A stretch of DNA of 64,000 nucleotides, taken from the NCBI GenBank assembly GCA_963785565.1, contig CAWAVV010000013.1:446927-510926 (forward strand), read 5' to 3'. Source of the stretch: AP-15 sp963785565. GTDB lineage: Bacteria; Pseudomonadota; Alphaproteobacteria; ATCC43930; CGMCC-115725. The notes beneath the pieces were generated by a model that worked only from the letters and a program-made list of their open reading frames with translations, was not told the origin of the DNA and did no database searches. Both the position numbers and the translations under genes were made by a program. Positions 53,977 through 61,782 of the stretch are shown in pieces (positions within the stretch are counted from its first letter, which is position 1; every line of letters begins with the position of its first letter).

Positions 53977-54917
53977 AACGGCTCATGCGCTTGACGGCCT
54001 CCCGACGCTGGGTGCTGAGCGCTGGTGCGGGGCTCGCCGCCACGGCGTGGCTGCCGGCTCTGGGCGAGGAGAAGACCGGCTCGCCGGGGTTGATCGCGCG
54101 ACCGATCCCGCATTCGGGCGAACGCTTGCCGGTGATCGGGCTCGGCACCTCCGAGGTCTTCGACGTCGGCGACGATCCCGCGCGCCGAAAGGCCTGCGCC
54201 GAGGTGTTGGAGACCCTGGTGGCAGGGGGCGGCAAACTCATCGACACGGCGCCCTCCTACGGGACAGCGGAGAGCGTTGTCGGCGACCTCCTCGCCGCAA
54301 CCCGACTGCGCGGCCGGGTCTTTCTCGCGACCAAGCTCGAAGACTACGATCGCAACACCGGTGCGGCTCAGCTGCATGCTTCTTTGCAGCGGCTGCACAC
54401 CGATCGGGTCGATCTGATGCAGCTCCACAACGTCGGCGATCCACATCAGGATCTGGCGATGCTGCGCGACTGGAAATCGCAAGGTCTGTGCCGGTACGTC
54501 GGGATCACCACCTCTTCCGGCGGCGACTTTGACGCCGTCGAAGCCGTGCTCCGGCAGCAGAAGCCGGATTTTCTCCAGGTCAATTACTCGCTCGCCGATC
54601 GCATGGCGGAGCAGCGGGTGATCCCGGCCGCGGCCGAAATCGGCGCGGCGGTGTTGACCGATCTGCCGTTCGCCCGCAATCGGCTGTTCGCGGCGGTACG
54701 GGGGCAAAAGCCGCCGGAATGGGCCGGCGATTTCGACGCGACGAGCTGGGCGCAGTTCTTCCTCAAATATCTGCTCGGCAACGAGGCGGTCACCGCGGTC
54801 ATCCCCGGCACCAGCAACCCGCAACATATGGCGGACAATCTCGCGGCCGGCAGGGGGCGTCTGCCCGACGCAGCGCAGCGACAGCGGATGGTGGCATTCT
54901 TCGAGGCCCTCCGCTAA
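53973..54917 (+). CDS. Exported aldo/keto reductase
   Basis: A protein of 314 residues with GTG start coupled to the dehydrogenase gene. An N-terminal basic/hydrophobic leader ('LTASRRWVLSAGAGLAATAW') contains an RRWVLSAGAG twin-arginine-like motif, so the enzyme may be exported. The AKR barrel follows: 'PVIGLGTSEVFDVG', 'GGKLIDTAPSYGTAESVVGD', 'VFLATKLEDYDR', 'VDLMQLHNVGD' and 'AVIPGTSNPQHMADNL'. Catalytic Asp (LIDTAPSYG), Tyr, Lys (ATKLE) and His (MQLHNV) are present. Probable partner of the TcuA-like flavoprotein in an unknown pathway. Confidence 0.85.
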   Translation: MKRLMRLTASRRWVLSAGAGLAATAWLPALGEEKTGSPGLIARPIPHSGERLPVIGLGTSEVFDVGDDPARRKACAEVLETLVAGGGKLIDTAPSYGTAESVVGDLLAATRLRGRVFLATKLEDYDRNTGAAQLHASLQRLHTDRVDLMQLHNVGDPHQDLAMLRDWKSQGLCRYVGITTSSGGDFDAVEAVLRQQKPDFLQVNYSLADRMAEQRVIPAAAEIGAAVLTDLPFARNRLFAAVRGQKPPEWAGDFDATSWAQFFLKYLLGNEAVTAVIPGTSNPQHMADNLAAGRGRLPDAAQRQRMVAFFEALR

Positions 54918-55073
54918 AGCCCTCGGCACTCGGCACTGCCGCCTCGGGCCGCTACGGCTTTATGCGCCCATGAGGATTTGTCATGGGTGCCGCGCGTTGC
55001 GACAGCCGCAAAAAGGCGAGACGATAGCCAACGCGGACCCGAGAATCCGCGAAATTCGGTGAAGGAAAAGCCA

Positions 55074-56652
55074 ATGAAATATGACGTGGTGATCGTCGGC
55101 GGGGGAGCCGCCGGATCGGTATTGGCCAGCCGACTGGCGGCAGACGCGCAAACTTCGGTGCTGGTGCTGGAGGCCGGACCGGATTACCCCGATCCAGCCC
55201 ATCTTCCGGACGACGTCAAGTTCGGCCACACCCGCTTTGCCGAAGCCCCCGAACTCACAACACAACTGGGCCCTGCGGGGCACCATCACCGAGGAGCAAG
55301 GGGAGATCCACGTCGCGCAAGGCAAGGTCATCGGCGGAGGGTCGTCGATCAACGGCCAGGCTATGCAGCGGGGGTTCCCCGAGGATTTCAACTCCTGGGC
55401 GGCTCTCGGCAACGATCAATGGTCGTATGAAAAGATCGTGCCGTACTTTCGCAAATCGGAGCGTGATCTCGACATTCAGGATAATTATTGCCACGGCTCG
55501 GACGGCCCGATACCCGTCAGGCGCCGTCAGACAGGTCCGACGCCCGCGATCCAACAGGCGTTCCATGCGGCCTGTGTGCAGGCGGGGTTCGGCACCACCA
55601 ACGACAAGAACGGCCTGCACCCCGCCGGTCTGGGCGTGACGCCGTCGAATAACATCGACGGCGTGAGGGTGAGCACTGCGATGGGGCATCTCAATCCGGT
55701 GCGCCACCATCTGAACCTGACGGTGCGCGGCGGGGTGTTCGTCCGCAAGATCGTGATCAAGGATGGCAGGGCCGTCGGCGTGGAAGCCGAAAGCGGCGGG
55801 AAGGTGTTCCAAATCGAAGCCGGCCGGGTGGTGCTGAGCTCCGGGGCGATCCGGTCGCCTCATCTGCTGATGCTGTCGGGCATCGGCCCCGAGGACCATT
55901 TGCGGCAATTCGGGATACCGACGGTCCACCATCTCCCCGGCGTCGGCCAGAACCTGATGAACCATCTCAGCGCCCAGACGACCTTCAAGGTCAAGGACGG
56001 CGTCTCGCTCGAGGCGCATCGCGATGCGGCGCATTTTGCCTTGCATTACACCGCCGAAGGGTCGAGCGCCGTCAACGATATGGTGCTGCGGACCAGCCCG
56101 GTCGTCGACCCACGGCGAGAGCGCGTCCCCGGCGTACGGACAAAATACTTGGTCGGCGACGTTCCCCCCGAGCGGGCGGCGCGGATCCACTGCACGCTCG
56201 GGTTGCCCGACGGCTCGGGATACGTCAGGCTGGCTTCGGCCGACCCCGGTGTCCAGCCGTCCTTCAACTATTGTTATCTCCAGCATCCAAACGACATTCG
56301 CCGGGTGCGGGACGGCCTGCGAATGGCGGCGAAACTGCTGGAATCGGACGTGTATAAAGACGTGGCCGATTACCGGATCCACCCCACGGACGACGTTCTG
56401 GCCGACGACGACGCTTTGGACCTGTGGATACGCCAAACCGTGGGCACCGCCAGGCACGTGTCCGGGACCTGCAAGATGGGAACGGACGCCGATCCGATGG
56501 CGGTCGTCGACCAAAACTGCCGCGTCAAGGGCATCCAAGGGTTGTGGGTGGCCGACGCGTCGGTGATGCCGCGCATTCCCCGGTCGGGCGGCGCCCATGC
56601 GACGGTGATCATGATCGGCGAACGTGTCGTCGACTGGATCGCGGCGGGGTAA
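55074..56652 (+). pseudogene. GMC-family (choline dehydrogenase-like) oxidoreductase, one frameshift
   Basis: Starts 'MKYDVVIVGGGAAGSVLASR' with 'VLVLEAGPDYPDPAHLPDDV' (FAD motif), then a one-base frameshift near 55250 in a run of five C. It continues as 'QHNWALRGTITEEQGEIHVA' 'QGKVIGGGSSINGQAMQRGF', with C-terminal 'RHVSGTCKMGTDADPMAVVD' (catalytic His) and 'GLWVADASVMPRIPRSGGAH'. Full length would be ~525 residues. Soluble GMC enzymes of this type oxidise alcohols such as choline, sorbose or polyethylene glycol; substrate unknown. Confidence 0.88.
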
Positions 56653-57271
56653 CCCCCCCGCCCTGCCTCGAGGGAGGGATGCGACGACGTGAGGCAGGGG
56701 CTGAGCGAGGACAAATTCCCGTAAACCGGGAAAATAGCCGGGAATTCGCCGAATCCGTCCAATTCGGCGCCGATTCGGCCCGGAAAAAGCTCGATAATTC
56801 CGAGGCGTGTCGGCGAATTCCCGTAGCGAGACAACCGGGAATTATTTTGACATAACCGGGAATTAAATCTCCCTAACCGGGAATTGGCGGGAATTGTCGC
56901 GAGAGCCGGATAGCGCGCGAGGCTGCCGACCAATCTAATGCCATATTCGATCCACCATCGTCTCTTCCGACCGCTCGTCACCATAGCGCCGGATTGTGGC
57001 GGAAGGCCGCAGGTCAGTCGCACCTCCCAGGCCTTGCCCTCGGGCGCCTTCCTGTGTCGGGACGGTTCTTTCTACGGGCTCTCGCGATCCTCCGTCGACT
57101 TCCCTCTTGCTGAATTTGTGCGAATTTCAGCCGTGAATTCCAGCGGCCGCTGATCAAGAAGATCGCGTACCAGCCAAGGTTGAGGTCATCGGAGCGGGAG
57201 TAGTCGCCACACCTTCCGTTTCCCGCCTGTAGCGGAAGACTGGGCGCCGGTCGTCCAATGGTTACTGTGGC
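56653..57271. other. Intergenic region with iterated AACCGGGAATT motifs
   Basis: No gene is convincing. Between 56714 and 56897 the motif (A)ACCGGGAATT or its complement AATTCCCG recurs at least seven times. Three copies start at 56833, 56854 and 56875, exactly 21 bases apart. The rest of the region (56900-57271) shows no recognisable feature and leads into the partial tRNA-Leu copy. Confidence 0.6.
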
Positions 57272-57385
57272 TGGTGCGGACGGCGGGACTCGAACCCGCA
57301 TCCCCTAACGAGGAGCAGATCTTCTTACCACTGCGGCTTTCGCCGCCGCTTCACGCCGCGGCGCTGAGCACCGTGGTCCGGATTC
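57272..57385 (-). pseudogene. Truncated tRNA-Leu copy (3' exon plus intron end), island boundary
   Basis: The first 29 bases (TGGTGCGGACGGCGGGACTC..) are identical to the 3' end of the intact tRNA-Leu at 61783. The similarity continues, diverging, through the variable arm and into the last part of the group I intron (CGGCTTTCGCCGCCGC, GTGGTCCGGA). The 5' exon and most of the intron are missing. It lies in the same orientation as the intact gene, 4.5 kb away, which is the arrangement left when an element inserts at a tRNA 3' end. Confidence 0.75.
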
Positions 57386-57391
57386 ACCAAC

Positions 57392-57574
57392 CTATTGAAG
57401 ACGGTTTATTACCGGGAGCCGGTAGCAAATGCAATACGGCCAGCCTTGGGGAAGACAATAACAGAACTGAGCCAGAACGCCTCTTCTTCTCGGCAAGATG
57501 ACCACTCCGGTCACCCTATAGGGACCGGAATTGGCCACAAGGGCGTGTTCAGCAGTAAACCCCGGTATCCGCAT
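57392..57574 (-). CDS. Putative FTA-family small Cys protein, 60 aa
   Basis: Reads 'MRIPGFTAEHALVANSGPYR', then ends in 'FCYCLPQGWPYCICYRLPV'. The N-terminus shares P-x-F-T-A and a Tyr-Arg at the same spacing with the proteins at 57974, 58338 and 58965. The C-terminal half has four Cys (CYC and CIC) in an aromatic setting. No strong ribosome site is visible, so it may be a decaying copy. It is the most distal member of the array. Confidence 0.5.
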   Translation of the reverse strand: MRIPGFTAEHALVANSGPYRVTGVVILPRRRGVLAQFCYCLPQGWPYCICYRLPVINRLQ

Positions 57575-57973
57575 CGGGTTTGCCGCACGACCCCGGCGTT
57601 GGCTGCGGGTGGATCGGCTCATTCCAACAACCCTCATTCGATGAGATCGCAGGGCGCGACCGGCTGCGAAACGGGGGGGAAGCCCACGACAGCAGTCTGG
57701 CCGAAAGGAGTTTTCCGTTACATGAGGGTACGCGGACCAACGCGACCGAAGTCGATGCAGCCGCTAAACCCGCCCTCGTTCGTAGTAATAAATGAGGTGT
57801 CCGTTCCCGTCAACATGGAGGCCTTACGGAACCCATTAGGTGGGATAACCTGATGGCAAATGCTGTGACCACCTCCCAACGGCGTCAGGCACGTATAAGC
57901 CGGACAGTAAGGGTGTTGGCAGCTGCCGAGCTGTTCCCTAAAGTCGGCGCCGTTGCTCAACGAAGAGATTGGC
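57575..57973. other. Gap within the peptide array, possible decayed copy
   Basis: A 400-base stretch without a convincing gene. On the minus strand one frame without start contains 'NGADFREQLGSCQHPYCPAY', faintly like the 'PxFTAExSLG' start followed by Cys residues, so a degenerate copy of the array unit is possible. Nothing else was recognised. Confidence 0.3.
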
Positions 57974-58282
57974 CTAACCCCAAGGCAACCTGTTCTCGGG
58001 CGGAAAACAGACAAAACAGGTAAACCTGGTCGGGAGACGCTCACACCAATACCAGGCCGGTACGGCGTAGTAGGTACACACCGGCCGACCGTGGTCGTCG
58101 AAGCAACACGGCACCAGTTTCTCCCAAGGTCGCAGCCAGTTCACAGAAAGGCCGGGTCTCGCCGTTGCTGCCTGCATCGGCGAAACCGTGACCGGGCGGG
58201 ACCGGCTGACGCTCCTGCCTGTACGGTATTTCCCCTTGGCTTGGCCAAGCGACAATTCGGCGGTAAATTGCGGCATTCTCAT
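57974..58282 (-). CDS. Putative FTA-family small Cys protein, 102 aa
   Basis: From the ATG at 58282 (AGGAG 9 bases upstream): 'MRMPQFTAELSLGQAKGKYR', then a basic Ser/Arg/Pro-rich middle and a Cys/aromatic tail ('LVPCCFDDHGRPVCTYYAVP', 'YWCERLPTRFTCFVCF'). The N-terminal block matches the neighbours in pattern M-x-[IM]-P-x-F-T-A-x-x-[SA]-[IL]. It lacks the hydrophobic core and polyglycine of the two larger members, so the family has a conserved start and variable cargo. Confidence 0.65.
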   Translation of the reverse strand: MRMPQFTAELSLGQAKGKYRTGRSVSRSRPVTVSPMQAATARPGLSVNWLRPWEKLVPCCFDDHGRPVCTYYAVPAWYWCERLPTRFTCFVCFPPENRLPWG

Positions 58283-58337
58283 CTCAGAAGCTCCTAGGCG
58301 TACCGTTCCTCCAATGCGCTGTGTTCCGCGATAGCGC

Positions 58338-58805
58338 CTACTGGCAGCGCTCGCCCGGGCGCAGGCACGTGCCACCGACGCACCGCATGTGGCCGTCGAC
58401 GTTCACGCATCTTCCGCCGCAGCTGCAGGTTTCGCCGAATCCACAGCATCGACCTGGCCCGCCTCCCCCGCCTCCGCCTCCGCCTCCGCCACCACCGCCG
58501 CCTTCAATTGCGTTGATCAGATCCTGAATCCATGCCGGCAGACAATCCTTGCAGAATTGATATGCTCCTCCCAGGGCTATTGTCACGCACCCAACGCAGG
58601 GTACAGGCCCAGACAAACAAAAGGCGGTACATGCGGCGGTTGTAGCTACGATCAATGTACCGCAGAGAATGCCGTTAACCAATCCACAATCCTGCGGCAC
58701 AACGTTGCCAGTTAGATGGGTCGAGAAACCATCGCCGCTCGAACCCCGGTAATGATTTTTGGTATCATAAATCGACGCTACTGCGGTAAAGGCCGGTATC
58801 GCCAT
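58338..58805 (-). CDS. FTA-family polyglycine/Cys-rich protein, 155 aa
   Basis: Strong ribosome site (GGAGGG) before 'MAIPAFTAVASIYDTKNHYR'. Regions: conserved N-terminal block 1-25; Cys-containing hydrophobic helical part ~40-95 ('CGLVNGILCGTLIVATTAAC', 'CVGCVTIALGGAYQFCKDCL'); a run of 15 Gly (~108-122); Cys-rich C-terminus ('CCGFGETCSCGGRCVNVDGH', 'CLRPGERCQ'). No Sec signal. It is a near-duplicate of the protein at 58965 in the first 105 residues, but the Cys-rich tail is different. Likely a substrate of the PatG-like proteins encoded upstream (inference from context). Confidence 0.8.
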   Translation of the reverse strand: MAIPAFTAVASIYDTKNHYRGSSGDGFSTHLTGNVVPQDCGLVNGILCGTLIVATTAACTAFCLSGPVPCVGCVTIALGGAYQFCKDCLPAWIQDLINAIEGGGGGGGGGGGGGGGPGRCCGFGETCSCGGRCVNVDGHMRCVGGTCLRPGERCQ

Positions 58806-58829
58806 TTGATGCCCTCCATATTTCGTAGC

Positions 58830-58955
58830 TCAGCGATCGTAATACGGTGACAACCGGGCCACCAGGAATGGAAACTCTTCGGTCACGTCGCAGCGGACGA
58901 AGTGCTTCGCGGTGTAATCGGTGTTGCGGTTGATGAACAATAACGTCAGCTTCCT
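58830..58955 (-). pseudogene. Remnant of a second PatG C-terminal-domain gene
   Basis: Encodes 'FINRNTDYTAKHFVRCDVTE' then 'EFPFLVARLSPYYDR' and stop, matching the last ~36 residues of the PatG-like protein at 59484 ('FTNRTTDVVEKSFIRVDVTE', 'EFPFLVTRLSPYYDR'). Upstream of this the frame is broken and similarity ends. It lies between the two large peptide genes, so a [patG-C + peptide] unit was duplicated and then lost most of its patG part. Confidence 0.8.
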
Positions 58956-58964
58956 TGCTTAGTG

Positions 58965-59459
58965 CTAGGCTGGGCAACAATCCTCAGCCGGCCCGCAACA
59001 AACGTGGATTGGTTTTCCGCCTCGCGCTATGGGCGGGCAGGTCCGGCAACTCTTCCCTGGCTGACAGCACAATCCGCCGCAGGCGATCTGCCCAGGGGGG
59101 CAAATACCGCCGCCCCCGCCGCCCCCGCCTCCCCCACCACCACCGCCCCCACCGCCCTCAAAGGCATTGATCAGATCCTCGATCCATTCCGGCAGACAAC
59201 CCTTGCAGAATTCATACGCTCCTCCCAGGGCTGCTGTCACGCACGCGACACAGGGTCCAGGACCATACAAGCAAAGCGCAGTACATGCGGCAGTAGTAGT
59301 TCCGATCAACACACCGCAGAGGATGCCGTTAATCCATCCGCAATCTTGCGGCACAATGTTGCCAGTTGGGTGGGTCGAGAAATCACCGCCGCTCGAACCC
59401 CGGTAATGATTTTTGGTCTCATAGATCGACGCCACTGCGGTAAAGGCCGGTATCGCCAT
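58965..59459 (-). CDS. FTA-family polyglycine/Cys-rich protein, 164 aa
   Basis: Strong ribosome site (GGAGG) before 'MAIPAFTAVASIYETKNHYR'. Same plan as the 155-aa neighbour: conserved start; hydrophobic Cys-containing segment ('CGWINGILCGVLIGTTTAAC', 'CVACVTAALGGAYEFCKGCL'); amphipathic 'PEWIEDLINAFE'; 17 consecutive Gly; then a knottin-like Cys-rich tail ('CPPGQIACGGLCCQPGKSC', 'HVCCGPAEDCCPA'). It directly follows the PatG-like gene (24 bases). The combination suggests a precursor-like protein with leader, membrane-active or scaffold part, flexible linker and folded Cys cargo. Confidence 0.82.
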   Translation of the reverse strand: MAIPAFTAVASIYETKNHYRGSSGGDFSTHPTGNIVPQDCGWINGILCGVLIGTTTAACTALCLYGPGPCVACVTAALGGAYEFCKGCLPEWIEDLINAFEGGGGGGGGGGGGGGGGGICPPGQIACGGLCCQPGKSCRTCPPIARGGKPIHVCCGPAEDCCPA

Positions 59460-59483
59460 TTTATGTCCTCCATATATCGTGGT

Positions 59484-60413
59484 TCAGCGATCGTAATACG
59501 GGGACAACCGGGTCACCAGGAATGGAAACTCTTCGGTCACGTCGACGCGGATAAAGGATTTCTCGACGACGTCGGTCGTTCGATTGGTGAACGAAAAGAT
59601 GACCTCGACGATGCGGCGCGTAAGGCCGAGCGCCGATGGCCGCACCTCGACGGCACTCAGCGACGCGTTGCGCGCCTGCGCGTCGGCGACCGCGGCATAG
59701 AGTGCCGGATAGCGCACCGCGAGATAATTGAGCGCCCGGTGCTCGTCGGTGGCGCCGGCATTGTCGCCGATCTGCATAACGCGGTTGAACACCTCCTCCG
59801 CTGTCGTCCTGAATTGGGCGGCGGTTACCCCGTCCGGACGAGGGATCGCGCCGAGCAAGGCGTCGACGTCGAACGAGTAGAGCTGGTCAAAAACTACGAT
59901 CGGCACGCTTAGCCCATTGCACAGGGCTGGTGGCGCAATCGGCCCTCTGACCCCGATCACGATGTCGAGGTCTGTTGCGCGCGGCGCCGGGCGCACGGCT
60001 TCGATGAGGAGTTCGAGATCGCCGGGGTCGCGCGGGACCACGATATAAGTTTCGAGACCCTCGATCGTCATAACCCAACAGAGCTGGCGCGCAAGATAAC
60101 GGTGCTCGCGCTGGGTAAGCACGCGGTGCAAGGCCTGGCGGTCGGTGAGGCCGGCGGTTTCCGCCCGCCCTGTCGCCTGGGCGAATTCCTTCTCGACCGA
60201 GAGCAGCGGAAACCGTGCTTCGAGCCTGCCGATCGCATAGACATAGGAGGGCGGCGCGCCGCCCATGCTGCCGCCGCAGGTCGGGCAGTCCGCCGGGCTG
60301 CCGGCAACCGGTGGTTCGGTAGTTTGGTTTGGGACTGCCACGCCCGAACCCGACGTCGCGGCTGCGGCGGCGAAGATCGGCACCGGGGTTTCGACTGGCT
60401 CGTGCTCTGACAT
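59484..60413 (-). CDS. PatG C-terminal-domain protein (split cyanobactin-maturase type)
   Basis: A protein of 309 residues with ribosome site GGGGGAG. After a Pro/Ala/Thr-rich start and a CxxC ('DCPTCGGSMGG') comes a domain of ~250 residues: 'YVYAIGRLEARFPLLSVEKE', 'QREHRYLARQLCWVMTIEGL', 'VIGVRGPIAPPALCNGLSVP', 'GATDEHRALNYLAVRYPALY' and 'DVTEEFPFLVTRLSPYYDR'. This is the C-terminal domain of PatA/PatG-family cyanobactin maturation proteases, here without the attached protease. The subtilase that normally precedes it in one chain is a separate gene at 60641. Its biochemical role is unknown. Confidence 0.8.
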   Translation of the reverse strand: MSEHEPVETPVPIFAAAAATSGSGVAVPNQTTEPPVAGSPADCPTCGGSMGGAPPSYVYAIGRLEARFPLLSVEKEFAQATGRAETAGLTDRQALHRVLTQREHRYLARQLCWVMTIEGLETYIVVPRDPGDLELLIEAVRPAPRATDLDIVIGVRGPIAPPALCNGLSVPIVVFDQLYSFDVDALLGAIPRPDGVTAAQFRTTAEEVFNRVMQIGDNAGATDEHRALNYLAVRYPALYAAVADAQARNASLSAVEVRPSALGLTRRIVEVIFSFTNRTTDVVEKSFIRVDVTEEFPFLVTRLSPYYDR

Positions 60414-60443
60414 TGTTCTCCCCCTTATGGCTGTTTGGCTCGG

Positions 60444-60644
60444 TTATCGGGTAAAGACCATCCACCGATTGAGCGCCGCCGCGCGCGCTCCGCACCCCCC
60501 GCAGGGCTTGAAACCGAGCGCGTAAGTGGCGCGCTTGACGACATCGCCGAGCCCGATTTCTTCTTCTTTGACAAAACCGGGCAGCCGCACGCGCATCTTC
60601 GGGGTGGTAGTCGTGGGCACGCTAGCCGGGATCGGCTCGGTCAT
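60444..60644 (-). CDS. Small Cys-motif protein of the PatG-like cluster, 66 aa
   Basis: Starts at 60644 in a 4-base overlap with the protease stop (ATGA). Sequence 'PKMRVRLPGFVKEEEIGLGD' then 'VVKRATYALGFKPCGGCGAR' and 'AAALNRWMVFTR'. The segment G-L-G-D-x-x-x-R-x-T..G-x-K-P-C-x-G-C-x-x-R-x-x-x-L-N is compact and conserved-looking. It could be a peptide substrate, a recognition protein or a small regulator. Tight coupling to the protease argues for a stoichiometric partner. Confidence 0.7.
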   Translation of the reverse strand: MTEPIPASVPTTTTPKMRVRLPGFVKEEEIGLGDVVKRATYALGFKPCGGCGARAAALNRWMVFTR

Positions 60645-61579
60645 CGTCGAGACACTCCTGTTGTCGATGATAGCAGCACCTGATGTGCGGCTGAGGCGTC
60701 GAGCAGCGGCGGGGTGACTGAGCGCCGCCGGGCGGTGCCAGCCATGGCTGCGAGGCGCAGCAAGGCGGCACTCGCGCTTGGAAACAGCGACCACAACAAT
60801 GCAAGGGTGCCCGAGACGAAGGGCACCGCCGCACTGGTGCCACTGAACGTCGCTTCGCCGCCGCTCGCCGAGAGGCTGGTGATCTGATGACCGGGTGCAG
60901 CCAACCCGTGACGGCCGATCGAGGCGCCAAGATTGGAAGGCGCCAGAACCCGGCCTTGCCGATCACAGGCAATGACCGAAATCACCCAAGGGTGGCGAGT
61001 TATTGCCGAGCCGCCGACCATTCCCTGATTTCCGGCGGCGGCGATCACCAACACGCCGCGGCGAACTGCTTCGTTCAGCGCCTCCTCGAGCACCCGTTGG
61101 GCGCGCAGAGGTGGGGCCAAGAGGCCGACGCTCAAATTGATTATCCGCGCCCCCGCCCCGATTACGTCCAAAATCGCAGACGCCAGCTCCTCGGCTGTGG
61201 CACTGGGCAGATCCTCGGCTTTGCCGCCGTCGGCGTCGGAAAAGATCGGGCGCAGCAGCAACGTGCAGCCCGGGCAGATCCCCGGAGCCGCGCTGTCGCG
61301 TTTGGCGTGCAGAATACCCGCGACAAAGGTCCCGTGGCCGCAGGCGGCACCCTCTGGAGCGGGGCATTCACCCCCGCCATTTGCGACAGCGGCACGGATT
61401 CGCTCGGCGGCCAGATCCGGGTGCCCGGTCGCAACCGGCCCGTCGATCAACGCTACGCCGATCTGTGGAACGCCCTGGGTAGCTTCGATCAACCCGCGCA
61501 GGCGCACCAAGTCGAAGGGCCCCAATGGGGCGCGGACTTCGTTCCACCTTACCGTCTGCATTGTCGCCTGAGCGGGCAT
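60641..61579 (-). CDS. Subtilisin-like (S8) protease of the PatG-like cluster
   Basis: A protein of 312 residues, no signal peptide. Catalytic Asp in 'QIGVALIDGPVATGHPDL', His in 'GAACGHGTFVAGILHAKRDS', oxyanion Asn in 'LVIAAAGNQGMVGGSAI', Ser in 'ATFSGTSAAVPFVSGTLALL'. The fold and a 'CPGCTLLLRPIFSDADG' insert resemble the protease part of PatA/PatG. First gene of the minus-strand operon, so it likely processes the small proteins encoded downstream, in the cytoplasm. Four Cys (CPAP, ACGHG, CPGC) could form a metal site or disulfides. Confidence 0.88.
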   Translation of the reverse strand: MPAQATMQTVRWNEVRAPLGPFDLVRLRGLIEATQGVPQIGVALIDGPVATGHPDLAAERIRAAVANGGGECPAPEGAACGHGTFVAGILHAKRDSAAPGICPGCTLLLRPIFSDADGGKAEDLPSATAEELASAILDVIGAGARIINLSVGLLAPPLRAQRVLEEALNEAVRRGVLVIAAAGNQGMVGGSAITRHPWVISVIACDRQGRVLAPSNLGASIGRHGLAAPGHQITSLSASGGEATFSGTSAAVPFVSGTLALLWSLFPSASAALLRLAAMAGTARRRSVTPPLLDASAAHQVLLSSTTGVSRR

Positions 61580-61782
61580 CGAGACTACTTTCGGGCTATG
61601 GGGGCAGCGCTTTAGTCTTTCTTAACCTGAAGGTTCCCTCGTACATCGCACTATACTATGGTATTTTAGATGTTTTCATGAAATGCGCAACGCATTTTGC
61701 GGTGGCGAGGGCGCATCGCGTTTGGTCTCAGCCGTCGTGCAGGGAGCTTTCGGCCCAGCGTTTCATCATTTTTTGGAGAAGC

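Noticed and set aside
56833..56897. CRISPR-like array
   Set aside because: The repeats are only ~11 bases with 10-base gaps, and there are no cas genes; it resembles iterons, not CRISPR.
57395..57853. 152-codon plus-strand frame inside the peptide array
   Set aside because: No ribosome site or motif; it is opposite to the minus-strand FTA-family gene and the degenerate gap.
57386..58330. Possible large structured RNA (GOLLD- or group II-like) next to the partial tRNA
   Set aside because: Two minus-strand small genes with the family start motif explain most of the region, and no domain V or other diagnostic RNA motif was found.
58962..58980. Sequence AGGCTGGGCAACAA resembling the IS1182 terminus GAGGCTGGGCAAGAAAC
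   Set aside because: It is part of the coding 3' end of the polyglycine protein (PAEDCCPA) and has no partner end.
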